A stretch of 64,000 bases of DNA from Streptomyces sp. NBC_01591 (GTDB lineage: Bacteria > Actinomycetota > Actinomycetes > Streptomycetales > Streptomycetaceae): contig NZ_CP109327.1 of assembly GCF_035918155.1 (NCBI RefSeq), forward strand, positions 4,836,001 through 4,900,000. The letters run 5' to 3'. The notes beneath the pieces are model-generated. The model worked only from the letters and a program-made list of their open reading frames with translations, was not told the origin of the DNA and searched no databases. Positions 1-7,689 of the stretch are shown here, in pieces; the first letter of the stretch is position 1, and each line of letters opens with the position of its first letter. Made by a program: the position numbers and the translations under genes.

Positions 1-788
1 GTGGCGTGCGCGACCAGCGTTCCGCCCACCCGCGCCACATCACCGGCGAGCCCCTCCGGCAGCCGGCCGAACACCCACGCCACCCGGTGCGGCCCGGTGA
101 TCGAGATCGGGCCGTGGCGGTACTCCATCGCCGGGTACGACTCCGTCCAGGCGCCCGCCGCCTCGCGCATCTTCAGCCCGGCCTCCTGTGCCAGCCCGTA
201 CGTCCAGCCGCGCCCCAGGAACGTCCACTGCTCGGCCGAGACCACCGCCTCGTCCAGCGGCTCCGTCACCGCGAGCTCCGCGTCCACCGCGGCGGCGGCG
301 ACCGTCTTCACCCCGGCCGGAAGCGGACCCGATGCCTCGAGGCCGGCCCGCAGAAAGGCCAGCGCGGTGGTGGCGAACCGGGTCTGGACGACCGACTCCT
401 CGTCCGCCCAGTCCAGTACGGCCACGGCGTCGGCGGCGTCCATGACCGGCGTCTTCGGGTCGGCGGTCAGCGCGACGGTGGCGACCCTGCCGCGCAGCTC
501 GCCCAGCAGCTCCAGCACCTCCGTCGTGGTGCCGGAACGGGTGATCGCCACCACCCGGTCGTACGGGCGCCCGGCCGGGAACTCCGATGACGGGTACGCG
601 TCCGTCTCGCCCTGCCCGGCCGCCTCGCGCAGCGCCGCGTACGCGATGGCCATGAACCAGGAGGTGCCGCACCCGGTGACGGCGACCCGCTCGCCGGGCC
701 GCGGCAGCCCGTCGAACACCGCCCCCGCCTCCGCGGCACGCCGCCAGCAGCCGGGCTGGGTGGCAATTTCAGATGCGGTACGCGACAT
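1..788 (-). CDS. SIS-domain sugar isomerase/deaminase-like protein, 3' end outside window
   Basis: The first 262 codons are present, from ATG at 788 and open to the window edge. After the start (MSRTASEIATQPGCWRRAAE) comes VTGCGTSWFMA, then ITRSGTTTEVLELLGEL, the sugar-phosphate-binding signature of SIS domains. A second SIS half follows, with FLGRGWTYGLAQEA and MEYRHGPIS. The two-SIS layout is that of AgaS/GlmS-C-type aldose-ketose isomerases or aminosugar-phosphate deaminases. The product is cytosolic and probably acts in aminosugar catabolism. A DasR-type site lies 190 bp upstream. The exact substrate cannot be assigned, and the missing C-terminus prevents a length check. Confidence 0.85.
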   Translation of the reverse strand, partial: MSRTASEIATQPGCWRRAAEAGAVFDGLPRPGERVAVTGCGTSWFMAIAYAALREAAGQGETDAYPSSEFPAGRPYDRVVAITRSGTTTEVLELLGELRGRVATVALTADPKTPVMDAADAVAVLDWADEESVVQTRFATTALAFLRAGLEASGPLPAGVKTVAAAAVDAELAVTEPLDEAVVSAEQWTFLGRGWTYGLAQEAGLKMREAAGAWTESYPAMEYRHGPISITGPHRVAWVFGRLPEGLAGDVARVGGTLVAHA

Positions 789-977
789 GCTGGACGGCTC
801 CTTGCGGCGTGGAACGTAACGATGCGGGCGGTACGGCACAGCGGCGGTGCGGGGCAGATGGGCCCGAAGAGCCCTGCACCGGAACCTACTTAGCAGTAGG
901 CACAGCTCGGGGGCAATGCTCTCAGGTACGCGGGGCCGGGCACCGGCCCGGTTGCGTTGCGAAAGCGATACCGGCTG

Positions 978-989
978 TGGTGTAGACCA
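978..989. promoter_or_regulatory. Candidate DasR-responsive element (dre)
   Basis: TGGTGTAGACCA matches the core of the DasR operator family (TGGTCTAGACCA-like, dyad-symmetric except at the centre). It lies upstream of the SIS gene and directly abuts the remnant of a sugar-binding protein. DasR represses aminosugar genes in streptomycetes, which fits the SIS gene. A second short dyad, CCTACT-TAGC-AGTAGG, lies at 885-900. Neither site has been tested. Confidence 0.5.
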
Positions 990-1516
990 TCGGCGAGCGC
1001 AAGGGCGTCTCCGTCGGCATGGTGCCGATGCCCGGCAGCGACGGCCCCAGCAAGGGCTCGCTCGGAGTGGCCGACTGGATCACGGGCTTCAAGCAGCACG
1101 GCCACCGCGTGCAGCTGGGCAAGTTCTTCGACTATCTGTTCACCGACAAGAACGTCATCGACTTCGCCGACGAGTACGACCTGCTCCCGGTCACCGACAG
1201 CGCCTCCGCGGCCATGGAGTCCGACGCCGAATACAAGCCGCTGTGGAAGTTCCTGGCCGCGCTGCCGGACTCGCAGTTCTACCCGTACGGCAAGACGTCC
1301 TGGGCCCGGTCCAGCGAGTCGATCAAGGAGAACATCGGCAAGGCGGTCGAGCCGAACGGCAGCCCCGCGAGCGTGCTGGGCCGGATCGCACGCGATTCGG
1401 CCGCGGCAGCGGACAAGGACCAGCGGACGAGGACCAGCGGACGAGGACCAGCGGCCTGTCCGGCGGATCGGGGTCTGGCAGGTGGCGGCCCTTCGGGCGG
1501 GCGATATGTTGGCTGA
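986..1516 (+). pseudogene. Remnant of an ABC-transporter extracellular sugar-binding protein (C-terminal part)
   Basis: The frame opens right after an in-frame TAG at 983-985 and reads GERKGVSVGMVPMPGSDGPS, then GVADWITGFKQHGHRVQLGK and DYLFTDKNVIDFADEYDLLPVT. This resembles the C-terminal third of family-1 sugar-binding lipoproteins. The signal peptide, lipobox and N-terminal lobe are missing. The 3' end runs into a 14-bp tandem repeat, so the natural terminus has also been lost. No ribosome binding site precedes the first Met. It is probably a relic of a sugar ABC importer deleted next to the aminosugar gene. A short expressed peptide cannot be excluded. Confidence 0.7.
1416..1454. repeat. 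14-bp tandem repeat, 2.7 copies
   Basis: The unit AGGACCAGCGGACG occurs at 1416-1429 and 1430-1443, with a partial copy at 1444-1454. It sits at the 3' end of the sugar-binding-protein remnant and shifts what would be its C-terminus. Confidence 0.85.
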
Positions 1517-1517
1517 T

Positions 1518-1775
1518 ATGACCGCCCCCACGAATGGCCCCGACGACCCGGACGGCCTCTCCGACAGGGACCGCGCCGTGCTCGCCGTCGAACGGCAGTC
1601 GTGGTCCGGCCCCGGGGCGAAGGAGCGGGCGATCCGCGAACAGCTGGGCATCTCGCCCACGCGCTACTACCAGCTCCTGAACGCCCTGCTGGACGACCGC
1701 CGCGCCCTGGAGGAGGACCCGGTGACGGTGAACCGCCTCCGCCGGGTCAGGGCCGCAAGACGCGGCCGCCGCTAG
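1518..1775 (+). CDS. DUF3263 family small protein (predicted DNA-binding)
   Basis: The 85-residue protein reads GLSDRDRAVLAVERQSWSGP and AIREQLGISPTRYYQLLNAL, ending in a basic tail (VRAARRGRR). This is the DUF3263 signature found across actinobacteria. Its middle resembles a helix-turn-helix (LGISPTRYYQLLN), so DNA binding is likely, but no function is established. ATG at 1518 is used. An in-frame ATG at 1506 would add MLAD. A dispersed repeat with terminator potential follows immediately. Confidence 0.8.
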   Translation: MTAPTNGPDDPDGLSDRDRAVLAVERQSWSGPGAKERAIREQLGISPTRYYQLLNALLDDRRALEEDPVTVNRLRRVRAARRGRR

Positions 1776-1779
1776 CTCA

Positions 1780-1832
1780 AGCCCCTCCGGCGATTGAGGA
1801 GCGGGGGCCCGGGACAGCGCCCCCGGCAACGC
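1780..1832. repeat. Dispersed high-GC repeat with hairpin, copy 1 (likely terminator)
   Basis: This element begins GCCCCTCCGGCGATTGAGGA and contains a G-rich arm (1801-1807) that can pair with a C-rich arm near 1817-1826. A close copy lies in inverse orientation at 36129-36172. It probably terminates the DUF3263 transcript. Confidence 0.6.
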
Positions 1833-1873
1833 ACACCTGCCCCAACCGCGCGCCCCAGCTATAGGCTCCCCCC

Positions 1874-2731
1874 ATGGGCAGCAACCCCGAAGCACCCACA
1901 CTCCCGACCCCCACCACCCCCGCCGGCCAAGAGGCCCTCGCCGCGATCCTCGCGCGCCCCGACCGCGCCGTCATCGCGCTCGATTTCGACGGCACCCTCG
2001 CCGACATCGTCCCGGACCCGGAACAGGCCCGCGCCCACCCCGGCGCCGTCGAGGCCCTCGTCGCGCTCGCCCCGAAAGTGGCCTCCGTCGCCGTGATCAC
2101 CGGCCGCCCGGCCGGTGTCGCGGTCCGGCACGGCGGCTTCGCCGGAGTACCCGGCCTCGACCACCTCGTCGTCCTCGGCCACTACGGCGCCGAACGCTGG
2201 GACGCCGTGTCCGGCACCGTCCACGCCCCCGCCCCGCACCCCGGCATCGCCGCGGTCCGCGCCGAACTCCCGGGCGTGCTGGACCGGTCCGGCTCGTGGC
2301 ACGGCACCTGGATCGAGGAGAAGGGCCGGGCGATCGCCGTCCACACCCGCCGCGCCTCCGACCCGCAGGCCGCGTTCGAGGCGCTGGGCGGCCCCCTCGG
2401 CGACCTCGCCGCCCGGCACGGACTGATCGTCGAACCGGGCCGGCTGGTCCTGGAACTGCGCCCGCCGGGCATGGACAAGGGCGTGGCGCTCGCTCAGTAC
2501 CTACGGGAGACGGACGCCGAGTCCGTGCTGTACGCGGGCGACGACCTCGGCGACCTCGCCGCTTACGCCGCGGTGGAGAAGTTCCGCACCGAGGGCCCCG
2601 ACGGCATCCCCGGCCTGCTGGTCTGCAGCGGCAGCGCGGAGGTGCCCGAACTGGCCGAGCGGGCCGACCTGCTGCTGACCGGACCGGGCGACGTCGTCGC
2701 CTTCCTGGCGGCACTGGCCCGGCGAATCTGA
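1874..2731 (+). CDS. otsB: Trehalose-6-phosphate phosphatase
   Basis: The 285-aa HAD-superfamily phosphatase removes phosphate from trehalose-6-phosphate to give trehalose. HAD motif I is LDFDGTLAD, with nucleophile D37 and general acid D39. VAVITGRPAGVAV supplies the motif-II region, followed by LVLELRPPGMDKGVAL with the conserved Lys and VLYAGDDLGDLAAY with the metal-binding acids. Length is normal for bacterial OtsB. It converges with otsA (2909-4312), which makes the substrate. The two genes are separated by a 177-bp hairpin-rich stretch. ATG at 1874 opens the long Pro/Thr-rich lead. Confidence 0.93.
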   Translation: MGSNPEAPTLPTPTTPAGQEALAAILARPDRAVIALDFDGTLADIVPDPEQARAHPGAVEALVALAPKVASVAVITGRPAGVAVRHGGFAGVPGLDHLVVLGHYGAERWDAVSGTVHAPAPHPGIAAVRAELPGVLDRSGSWHGTWIEEKGRAIAVHTRRASDPQAAFEALGGPLGDLAARHGLIVEPGRLVLELRPPGMDKGVALAQYLRETDAESVLYAGDDLGDLAAYAAVEKFRTEGPDGIPGLLVCSGSAEVPELAERADLLLTGPGDVVAFLAALARRI

Positions 2732-2737
2732 CAGCCC

Positions 2738-2757
2738 CGGACGCTCAGAGCGTCCGG
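2738..2757 (+). terminator. otsB terminator hairpin
   Basis: GGACGCT-cag-AGCGTCC forms a 7-bp GC-rich stem seven bases after the otsB stop. Its right arm is also part of a longer inverted repeat. Confidence 0.6.
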
Positions 2758-2908
2758 CAGTAGGCCTCGCGGCGTCGCGGGGGCTGGGGCACGCACCTCG
2801 CGGCGTTGTCGTCAATCACCAACGCTCCGCGTTGCCTCAATCCTCTGCCTTGCGATGCACGCACCCCAGCCCCGCTCCTTCACCCGCGCTGCCTACTGCC
2901 GGACGCTC
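2748..2908. repeat. Long nested inverted repeat between otsB and otsA
   Basis: The 18-bp arm at 2748-2765 (GAGCGTCCGGCAGTAGGC) is perfectly complementary to 2891-2908. Inside it, a second pair (GGGGCTGGGG near 2780-2789 with CCCCAGCCCC near 2864-2873) extends the cruciform. The centre (2793-2835) carries a repeat resembling 43887-43922. Its position between convergent genes suggests bidirectional termination. Confidence 0.75.
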
Positions 2909-4312
2909 TCACTCCCGCCGCAGCGCGTCCAGTTGGTCCAGGAACCACTGCTGCGGCGGCAGCGCTACCGCCGCCGCGGCCAGGCGTTCCGTGCGTGCGG
3001 CTCGTTCGTCCTCCGCCATCGTCAGCGCCTCGTGCAGCGCCACCGCCGTCGCCGAGACGTCGTACGGGTTCACCACGACCGCGTCGCTGCCCAGCTCCTC
3101 GTACGCCCCCGCCTCCCGCGACAGCACCAGCGCGCAGCCGTGGTCGGAGACGACCGGGATCTCCTTGGCGACCAGGTTCATGCCGTCCCGGATCGGGTTG
3201 ACGAGCGCCACGTCGGCCAGCCGGTACGCGGCGAGCGAGCGGGCGAAGTCGTCCTTGACGTGCAGCACGACCGGCGTCCAGCCCTCCGTGCCGTACACGG
3301 CGTTGATCTCGTCGGCGACCCGCTGCACCTCGGCCGTGTAGTCGCGGTACACCGCGAGGTCCTGCCGGGAGGGGTACGCGAAGGCGACATGGACGACGCG
3401 CTCGCGCCATTCGGGCCGCTCGGCCAGGAGCTCGCGGTAGGCGAGCAGGCCGCGCACGATGTTCTTGGACAGTTCCGTTCTGTCCACCCGTACGATCGTC
3501 CTCCGGCCGGGGCCGGCCTGCTCGCGCAGCGCCGCCATCCGCTCGTCCACGTCCGCCTCGTGCGCCCGGCGGCGCAGGAAGTCCGCGTCCGCGCCGAGCC
3601 CGTGCACCCCGATCCTGGTCCGCCCGGTGCCGCCCAGAATCTGGGTGCAGCAGCCGATGAACGCGTCCGCCCAGCGCCGGGTCAGGAACGCCGCCCGGTC
3701 CGCGCCCAGGATGCCGTGCAGCAACTGCTCGGCGATGTCGTCGGGGAGCAGCCGGAAGTAGTCGACGGGCGCCCACGGGGTGTGCGAGAAATGGCCGATC
3801 CGCAGGTCGGGGCGGAGCTCGCGGAGCATGCCGGGCACCAGCGCCAGGTGGTAGTCCTGCACCAGCACCGCGGCGCCCTGCCCCGCCTCCTCGGCGAGCG
3901 CCTCGGCGAAGGCCCGGTTGTAGGTCTCGAACGAGGCCCACTGCCGCCGGAACTCCGCGTCGAAGACCGGCTCCAGCGGTGTCTGGTACAGCATGTGGTG
4001 GACGAACCAGAGCACCGAATTCGCGATGCCGTTGTACGCGTCGGTGTGGACGTCCGCGTCGATGTCGAGCATCCGTACACCCGGCTCACCGACCCCGCGC
4101 CGGACCGCCTCCCGGTCCCCGTCGCCGAGCGCGGCGCACACCCACAGCTTGTCGTCGACGGCGCTCAGCCCGGAGACGAGACCGCCGCCGCCCCGTCTCG
4201 CGTCGAGCGATCCGTCCGTGCCCAGGGTGTACGAGACCGGGCCGCGGTTGGACGCGACGAGGACCTGGGCGTCGGACCGGGCAGCGGGCTGGGCATCGTG
4301 CGCGGAGACCAT
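2909..4312 (-). CDS. otsA: Alpha,alpha-trehalose-phosphate synthase (UDP-forming)
   Basis: The GT20 glycosyltransferase joins UDP-glucose (or another NDP-glucose) and glucose-6-phosphate into trehalose-6-phosphate. The N-terminus reads VASNRGPVSYTLG, then RRGGGGLVSGLSAV, the nucleotide-sugar loop. Other family motifs are VLVQDYHLALVPGMLRELRP, IGHFSHTPWAPVDYFRLLP, GVHGLGADADFL, RVDRTELSKNIVRGL and LVNPIRDGMNLVAKE. At 467 aa it has the length of a single-domain OtsA without a phosphatase fusion. ATG at 4312 is used. gpgS lies upstream on the same strand, separated by 54 bp, so the two may be co-transcribed. Confidence 0.95.
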   Translation of the reverse strand: MVSAHDAQPAARSDAQVLVASNRGPVSYTLGTDGSLDARRGGGGLVSGLSAVDDKLWVCAALGDGDREAVRRGVGEPGVRMLDIDADVHTDAYNGIANSVLWFVHHMLYQTPLEPVFDAEFRRQWASFETYNRAFAEALAEEAGQGAAVLVQDYHLALVPGMLRELRPDLRIGHFSHTPWAPVDYFRLLPDDIAEQLLHGILGADRAAFLTRRWADAFIGCCTQILGGTGRTRIGVHGLGADADFLRRRAHEADVDERMAALREQAGPGRRTIVRVDRTELSKNIVRGLLAYRELLAERPEWRERVVHVAFAYPSRQDLAVYRDYTAEVQRVADEINAVYGTEGWTPVVLHVKDDFARSLAAYRLADVALVNPIRDGMNLVAKEIPVVSDHGCALVLSREAGAYEELGSDAVVVNPYDVSATAVALHEALTMAEDERAARTERLAAAAVALPPQQWFLDQLDALRRE

Positions 4313-4366
4313 GTTGCGGAATCTAGCCCGATCACGAACCGCCCAAACGTGCGAAGTCAGGCCACG

Positions 4367-5350
4367 TCAGGCCGCGCGCCGCGAAACGTACTCCTCGATC
4401 TCGCACATCGGGGGCCGCTCCTCGGTGTCCACGGCATGGGTGCGCGGTACGAAACCGTTCGGGCCGCGCTCGAACTGGGTGAGCGCCGGGCGCACCAAGT
4501 GGCCGCGGGACAGCCGCAGTTGTGCGGTCCGGTAGATCGCTGCCGCCATCCGGCCGAGCGCCTGCCCGTCCTGGTGCCGGTGCTTGCGCACCCCCACGTC
4601 GACCTGGGCCAGCGCGTCCAGCCCCACCGTGTGCAGCGCGTCGACCAGGAGGCCCAGCTCCACGCCGTAGCCGACGGGGAAGGGCAGCCGTTCGAGCAGG
4701 GAGCGGCGTACGGCGTACTCACCGCCCAGCGGCTGGACGAAACCGGCCAGTTGCGGCCAGTGCAGATTGAGCAGCGGACGCGCCACCAGCTCGGTCACAC
4801 GACCGCCCTGGCCTGCTGTGTCACCGAAGGGGCGGTCGTACATCGCCTTCACGAACTGCACGTCAGGGTCGGTCAGCAGCGGGCCGACGATGCCGGAGAC
4901 GAAGTCCGCCGAGAAGTCCTTCAGGTCGGCGTCGACGAAGCACACGATGTCGCCGCCGGTCACCAGGAGCGAGCGCCACAGCACCTCGCCCTTGCCGGGC
5001 ACGGCCGGAATCCGGGGGAGTATCGCGTCGCGGTGCACCACCCGGGCGCCGGCCTCCCGGGCCACTTTCGCGGTGGCGTCCGTGGAACCGGAATCGATCA
5101 CCACGAGCTCGTCGACCAGCTGGATCTTCTCCATCAGCTCGCGCCGGATCGTCGCGACGATCTCGCCGACCGTCGCCTCCTCGTTCAGTGCGGGCAGTAC
5201 GACACTGACGCTGCCGCGGCCCGCTTCCCCGGCTCTTGCCCTGGCGGCCAGCAGGCGGTCCATCGGGCGGTCGGCGGCCGACCAGGAGCGCCTGGCCAGC
5301 CAGCATTCGACCTCTTCCAGCACGGTCGATACTCCCTGTATGTGATCCAT
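4367..5350 (-). CDS. gpgS: Glucosyl-3-phosphoglycerate synthase
   Basis: The 327-aa GT-A glycosyltransferase (GT81) transfers glucose from an NDP-glucose to 3-phosphoglycerate. That is the first step toward glucosylglycerate and, in actinobacteria, polymethylated polysaccharides. The N-terminal strand reads SVSVVLPALNEEATVGEIVA, followed by VVIDSGSTDATAKVA and the DxD motif GGDIVCFVDADLKDF (residues 140-142). GGEYAVRRSLLERLPFPVGY and VRKHRHQDGQALGRM complete the family pattern. Linkage to otsA ties it to compatible-solute metabolism. It is divergent from the SAM-riboswitch gene. Confidence 0.9.
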   Translation of the reverse strand: MDHIQGVSTVLEEVECWLARRSWSAADRPMDRLLAARARAGEAGRGSVSVVLPALNEEATVGEIVATIRRELMEKIQLVDELVVIDSGSTDATAKVAREAGARVVHRDAILPRIPAVPGKGEVLWRSLLVTGGDIVCFVDADLKDFSADFVSGIVGPLLTDPDVQFVKAMYDRPFGDTAGQGGRVTELVARPLLNLHWPQLAGFVQPLGGEYAVRRSLLERLPFPVGYGVELGLLVDALHTVGLDALAQVDVGVRKHRHQDGQALGRMAAAIYRTAQLRLSRGHLVRPALTQFERGPNGFVPRTHAVDTEERPPMCEIEEYVSRRAA

Positions 5351-5478
5351 CTCGCGGTTCGGACGACTATCTCAACAGTCCGATGCTTCGGTTACAGTCT
5401 TGAACAACGCGGACGACCATCGCATGCCGGGGTCCGTCCGCCGATAAATGCCCGGATCGAAGATCCGGTGCCACAGCG

Positions 5479-5602
5479 CTCATCCAGAGGGACTGAGGGA
5501 ACGGCCCGTTGAAGTCCCGGCAACCCTCCCGCCGACCGCGAGGTCAGGTGGGGAAGGTGCCAATTCCGTCTCGTGGCGAAACGCGCCGCGAGGAAGATGA
5601 GG
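5479..5602 (+). promoter_or_regulatory. SAM-I (S-box) riboswitch
   Basis: All conserved S-box blocks are present in order. P1 CTCATC (5479-5484) pairs with GATGAG (5596-5601). Between them are CCAGAGGGACTGAGGGA, GGCCC, TTGAAGTCCCGGCAACC, the GGTGCCAATTCC block and a terminal GCGAGGAAGATGAGG. The P1 3' strand overlaps the ribosome-binding region (AGGAGAAAGGG) of the gene starting at 5621, so SAM binding probably blocks translation initiation. This element controls methionine, cysteine or SAM genes, which is unusual for a threonine synthase. Confidence 0.95.
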
Positions 5603-5620
5603 AGAAAGGGCCTCGCCACC

Positions 5621-6958
5621 ATGGCTGCGCAGACCGTTGCAGTAAGCACCAATTCTTCCGCCGAAGCCACCGAAGCCGCGGAATCCACCGGCGCCCACGC
5701 CGTCGACCTCGGTCCCGCCGCGGGGCTTTCCTGCCGCGAGTGCGGCGAGCGTTTCGAGCTCGGCCCCATTTTCGCCTGCGCGTCCTGTTTCGGGCCGCTC
5801 GAAGTGGCGTACGACCTGCCGAGCGGCTCCCCCGAAGAGCTGAGGAAGCGCATCGAGGCCGGACCGGCCAACATCTGGCGCTACGCGCCGCTGCTGCCGG
5901 TCCCCGCCGATGTCGCCGAGAAGCCGAACCTGAACCCCGGCTGGACCAAGCTCGTCCAGGCCGACAACCTCGCCCGTGAGATCGGTGTCGAGCAGGGCAA
6001 ACTGTTCGTCAAGGACGACTCCGGCAACCCCACGCACTCCTTCAAGGACCGCGTCGTCGCCCAGGCCATCGAGGCCGCCCGCGCCTTCGGCTTCACCACC
6101 CTCTCCTGCTCCTCCACCGGCAACCTCGCCGGCGCCGTCGGCGCCGCGGCGGCCCGCGCCGGCTTCCGCTCCTGCGTGTTCATCCCGCACGACCTGGAGC
6201 AGGGCAAGGTCGTCATGGCGGCGGTGTACGGCGGTGAGCTGGTCGGCATCGAGGGCAACTACGACGACGTCAACCGCTTCTGCTCCGAGCTCATCGGCGA
6301 CCCGCTCGGCGAGGGCTGGGGCTTCGTCAACGTCAACCTGCGCCCGTACTACGGCGAGGGCTCCAAGACCCTGGCGTACGAGATCTGCGAGCAGCTCGGC
6401 TGGCAGCTCCCGGACCAGCTGGTCATCCCGATCGCGTCCGGCTCGCAGTTCACGAAGATCGACAAGGGCCTCCAGGAGCTGATCAAGCTCGGCCTCGTCG
6501 AGGACAAGCCGTACAAGCTCTTCGGCGCCCAGGCCGAGGGCTGCTCGCCGGTCTCGGTCGCGTACAAGGGCGGCCACGACGTCGTCCGGCCGCAGAAGCC
6601 GAACACGATCGCCAAGTCCCTCGCCATCGGCAACCCGGCCGACGGCCCGTACGTCCTGGACATCGCCCGCCGAACCGGCGGCGCGGTGGAGGATGTGAAC
6701 GACGAGCAGGTCGTCGACGCGATCAAGCTGCTGGCGCGCACCGAGGGCATCTTCGCGGAGACGGCGGGCGGTGTGACGGTCGGCGTGACGAAGAAGCTCA
6801 TCGAGGCCGGTCTGATCGACCCGTCGCTGACCACCGTCGTACTCAACACGGGTGACGGCCTCAAGACCCTCGACGCGGTGGCCGATACCTCACAGGCGAC
6901 CGCGACCATCCGCCCCAGCCTGGACGCGTTCCGCGCCGCCGGCCTCGCCACCAGCTGA
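5621..6958 (+). CDS. Threonine-synthase-like PLP enzyme; candidate O-phosphohomoserine-dependent homocysteine synthase
   Basis: The 445-aa fold-type-II PLP enzyme has an N-terminal zinc ribbon (C38-x2-C41...C53-x2-C56) and the Schiff-base lysine in GNPTHSFKDR (K142). CSSTGNLAGAV forms the phosphate loop, followed by VIPIASGSQFTKI. By homology it is ThrC, converting O-phosphohomoserine to threonine. Its context is atypical: a SAM-I riboswitch precedes it, and a MoaD/CysO-like sulfur carrier follows 30 bp downstream. I infer that it may add sulfur to O-phosphohomoserine to make homocysteine. I recall such a ThrC-like route being reported in streptomycetes but cannot verify it here. ATG at 5621 is chosen because earlier in-frame starts fall inside the riboswitch. 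Confidence 0.85.
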   Translation: MAAQTVAVSTNSSAEATEAAESTGAHAVDLGPAAGLSCRECGERFELGPIFACASCFGPLEVAYDLPSGSPEELRKRIEAGPANIWRYAPLLPVPADVAEKPNLNPGWTKLVQADNLAREIGVEQGKLFVKDDSGNPTHSFKDRVVAQAIEAARAFGFTTLSCSSTGNLAGAVGAAAARAGFRSCVFIPHDLEQGKVVMAAVYGGELVGIEGNYDDVNRFCSELIGDPLGEGWGFVNVNLRPYYGEGSKTLAYEICEQLGWQLPDQLVIPIASGSQFTKIDKGLQELIKLGLVEDKPYKLFGAQAEGCSPVSVAYKGGHDVVRPQKPNTIAKSLAIGNPADGPYVLDIARRTGGAVEDVNDEQVVDAIKLLARTEGIFAETAGGVTVGVTKKLIEAGLIDPSLTTVVLNTGDGLKTLDAVADTSQATATIRPSLDAFRAAGLATS

Positions 6959-6988
6959 CCACCCGAGACTCCAGGAAGGGCACCCACC

Positions 6989-7267
6989 ATGAGCGTCAAG
7001 GTCCGCATCCCCACCATCCTCCGCACCTACACGGGCGGCCAGACCGAGGTCCCGGCCGAGGGCTCGACCCTCTCCCAGGTCATCGAGTCCCTGGAGCAGA
7101 ACCACCCGGGCATCGCCGCCCGCGTCCTGGACGACCAGGGCAAGCTGCGCCGCTTCGTGAACGTGTACGTCAACGACGACGACGTGCGCTTCGAGGGTGG
7201 CCTGGAGACGGCGACGCCGGACGGCGCCGGCATCTCGATCATCCCGGCGGTGGCGGGCGGCTGCTGA
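6989..7267 (+). CDS. MoaD/ThiS/CysO-like sulfur carrier protein ending Gly-Gly-Cys
   Basis: The 92-aa ubiquitin-fold protein reads VKVRIPTILRTYTGGQTEVP, FVNVYVNDDDVRF and GISIIPAVAGGC. The C-terminal diglycine (G90-G91) is the thiocarboxylate site of sulfur carriers, but here one Cys follows it. It would need trimming, for example by a Mec+-type JAMM protease as known for some actinobacterial carriers, before activation. It lies 30 bp after the ThrC-like gene under the same SAM riboswitch, which suggests it donates sulfide to that enzyme. CysO of mycobacteria is the closest named relative. A role in molybdopterin or thiamin synthesis is less likely here. Confidence 0.88.
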   Translation: MSVKVRIPTILRTYTGGQTEVPAEGSTLSQVIESLEQNHPGIAARVLDDQGKLRRFVNVYVNDDDVRFEGGLETATPDGAGISIIPAVAGGC

Positions 7268-7294
7268 CGCCCCGTCCGACCGCACCGCGTTATC

Positions 7295-7334
7295 GAATTG
7301 CCCCCTCCGCTTATTGAAGCGGAGGGGGCAATTC
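7295..7334 (+). terminator. Strong intrinsic terminator of the ThrC-like/sulfur-carrier operon
   Basis: An 18-bp perfect stem (left arm 7295-7312, right arm 7317-7334) closes a 4-nt loop. It lies 28 bases after the stop of the sulfur carrier gene and marks the operon end. Confidence 0.85.
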
Positions 7335-7689
7335 TGCATGGTTGAGCGCGGTACAGTGTGGGAAGTCCCCCCAGCTGCCCGTGCCGCCCGCATATGAGAA
7401 TGCGCCCGGCCACGACAAGATGCAGCCAAAGTGCGCGATCCGCTTGAGGCATAAGTCGCCTTTGCCTGGCCCGACTTGCCCAGGAATCTCATGAATTCCG
7501 CATATCCGGGCGTTCGGTGCTGCCTAGAATTCTCGTCCGATTGACCTGTTGCAGAGGGCAGTTGGGCAGATACATTCAGCCGCGGTCGACGCGTTCCGGC
7601 GCACACACCCTCTCCTGTCGGAGGGTGAGTTCTGACCCGGGTCCGCGAAGTGCGGTCCTGCGCAAGGGCCAGTAATAGGGGAGTTAGGC
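7335..7689 (+). other. 355-bp leader/promoter region of the cold-shock gene; no gene seen
   Basis: No credible coding frame was found on either strand. The region is noticeably less GC-rich in places (for example 7480-7560) than the flanks. Cold-shock genes often have long structured 5' leaders, and this region could be one. A possible -35 (TTGACC, 7541) has no well-spaced -10. The ribosome binding site is GGGGAG just before 7690. Confidence 0.4.

Noticed and set aside
2855..5512. 885-aa plus-strand open frame over otsA and gpgS
   Set aside because: Antisense shadow of otsA and gpgS caused by the high G+C third-position bias.
5573..5620. GTG 5573 as the start of the ThrC-like gene
   Set aside because: It lies inside the SAM riboswitch. 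ATG 5621 follows the sequestrable ribosome site AGGAGAAAGGG.
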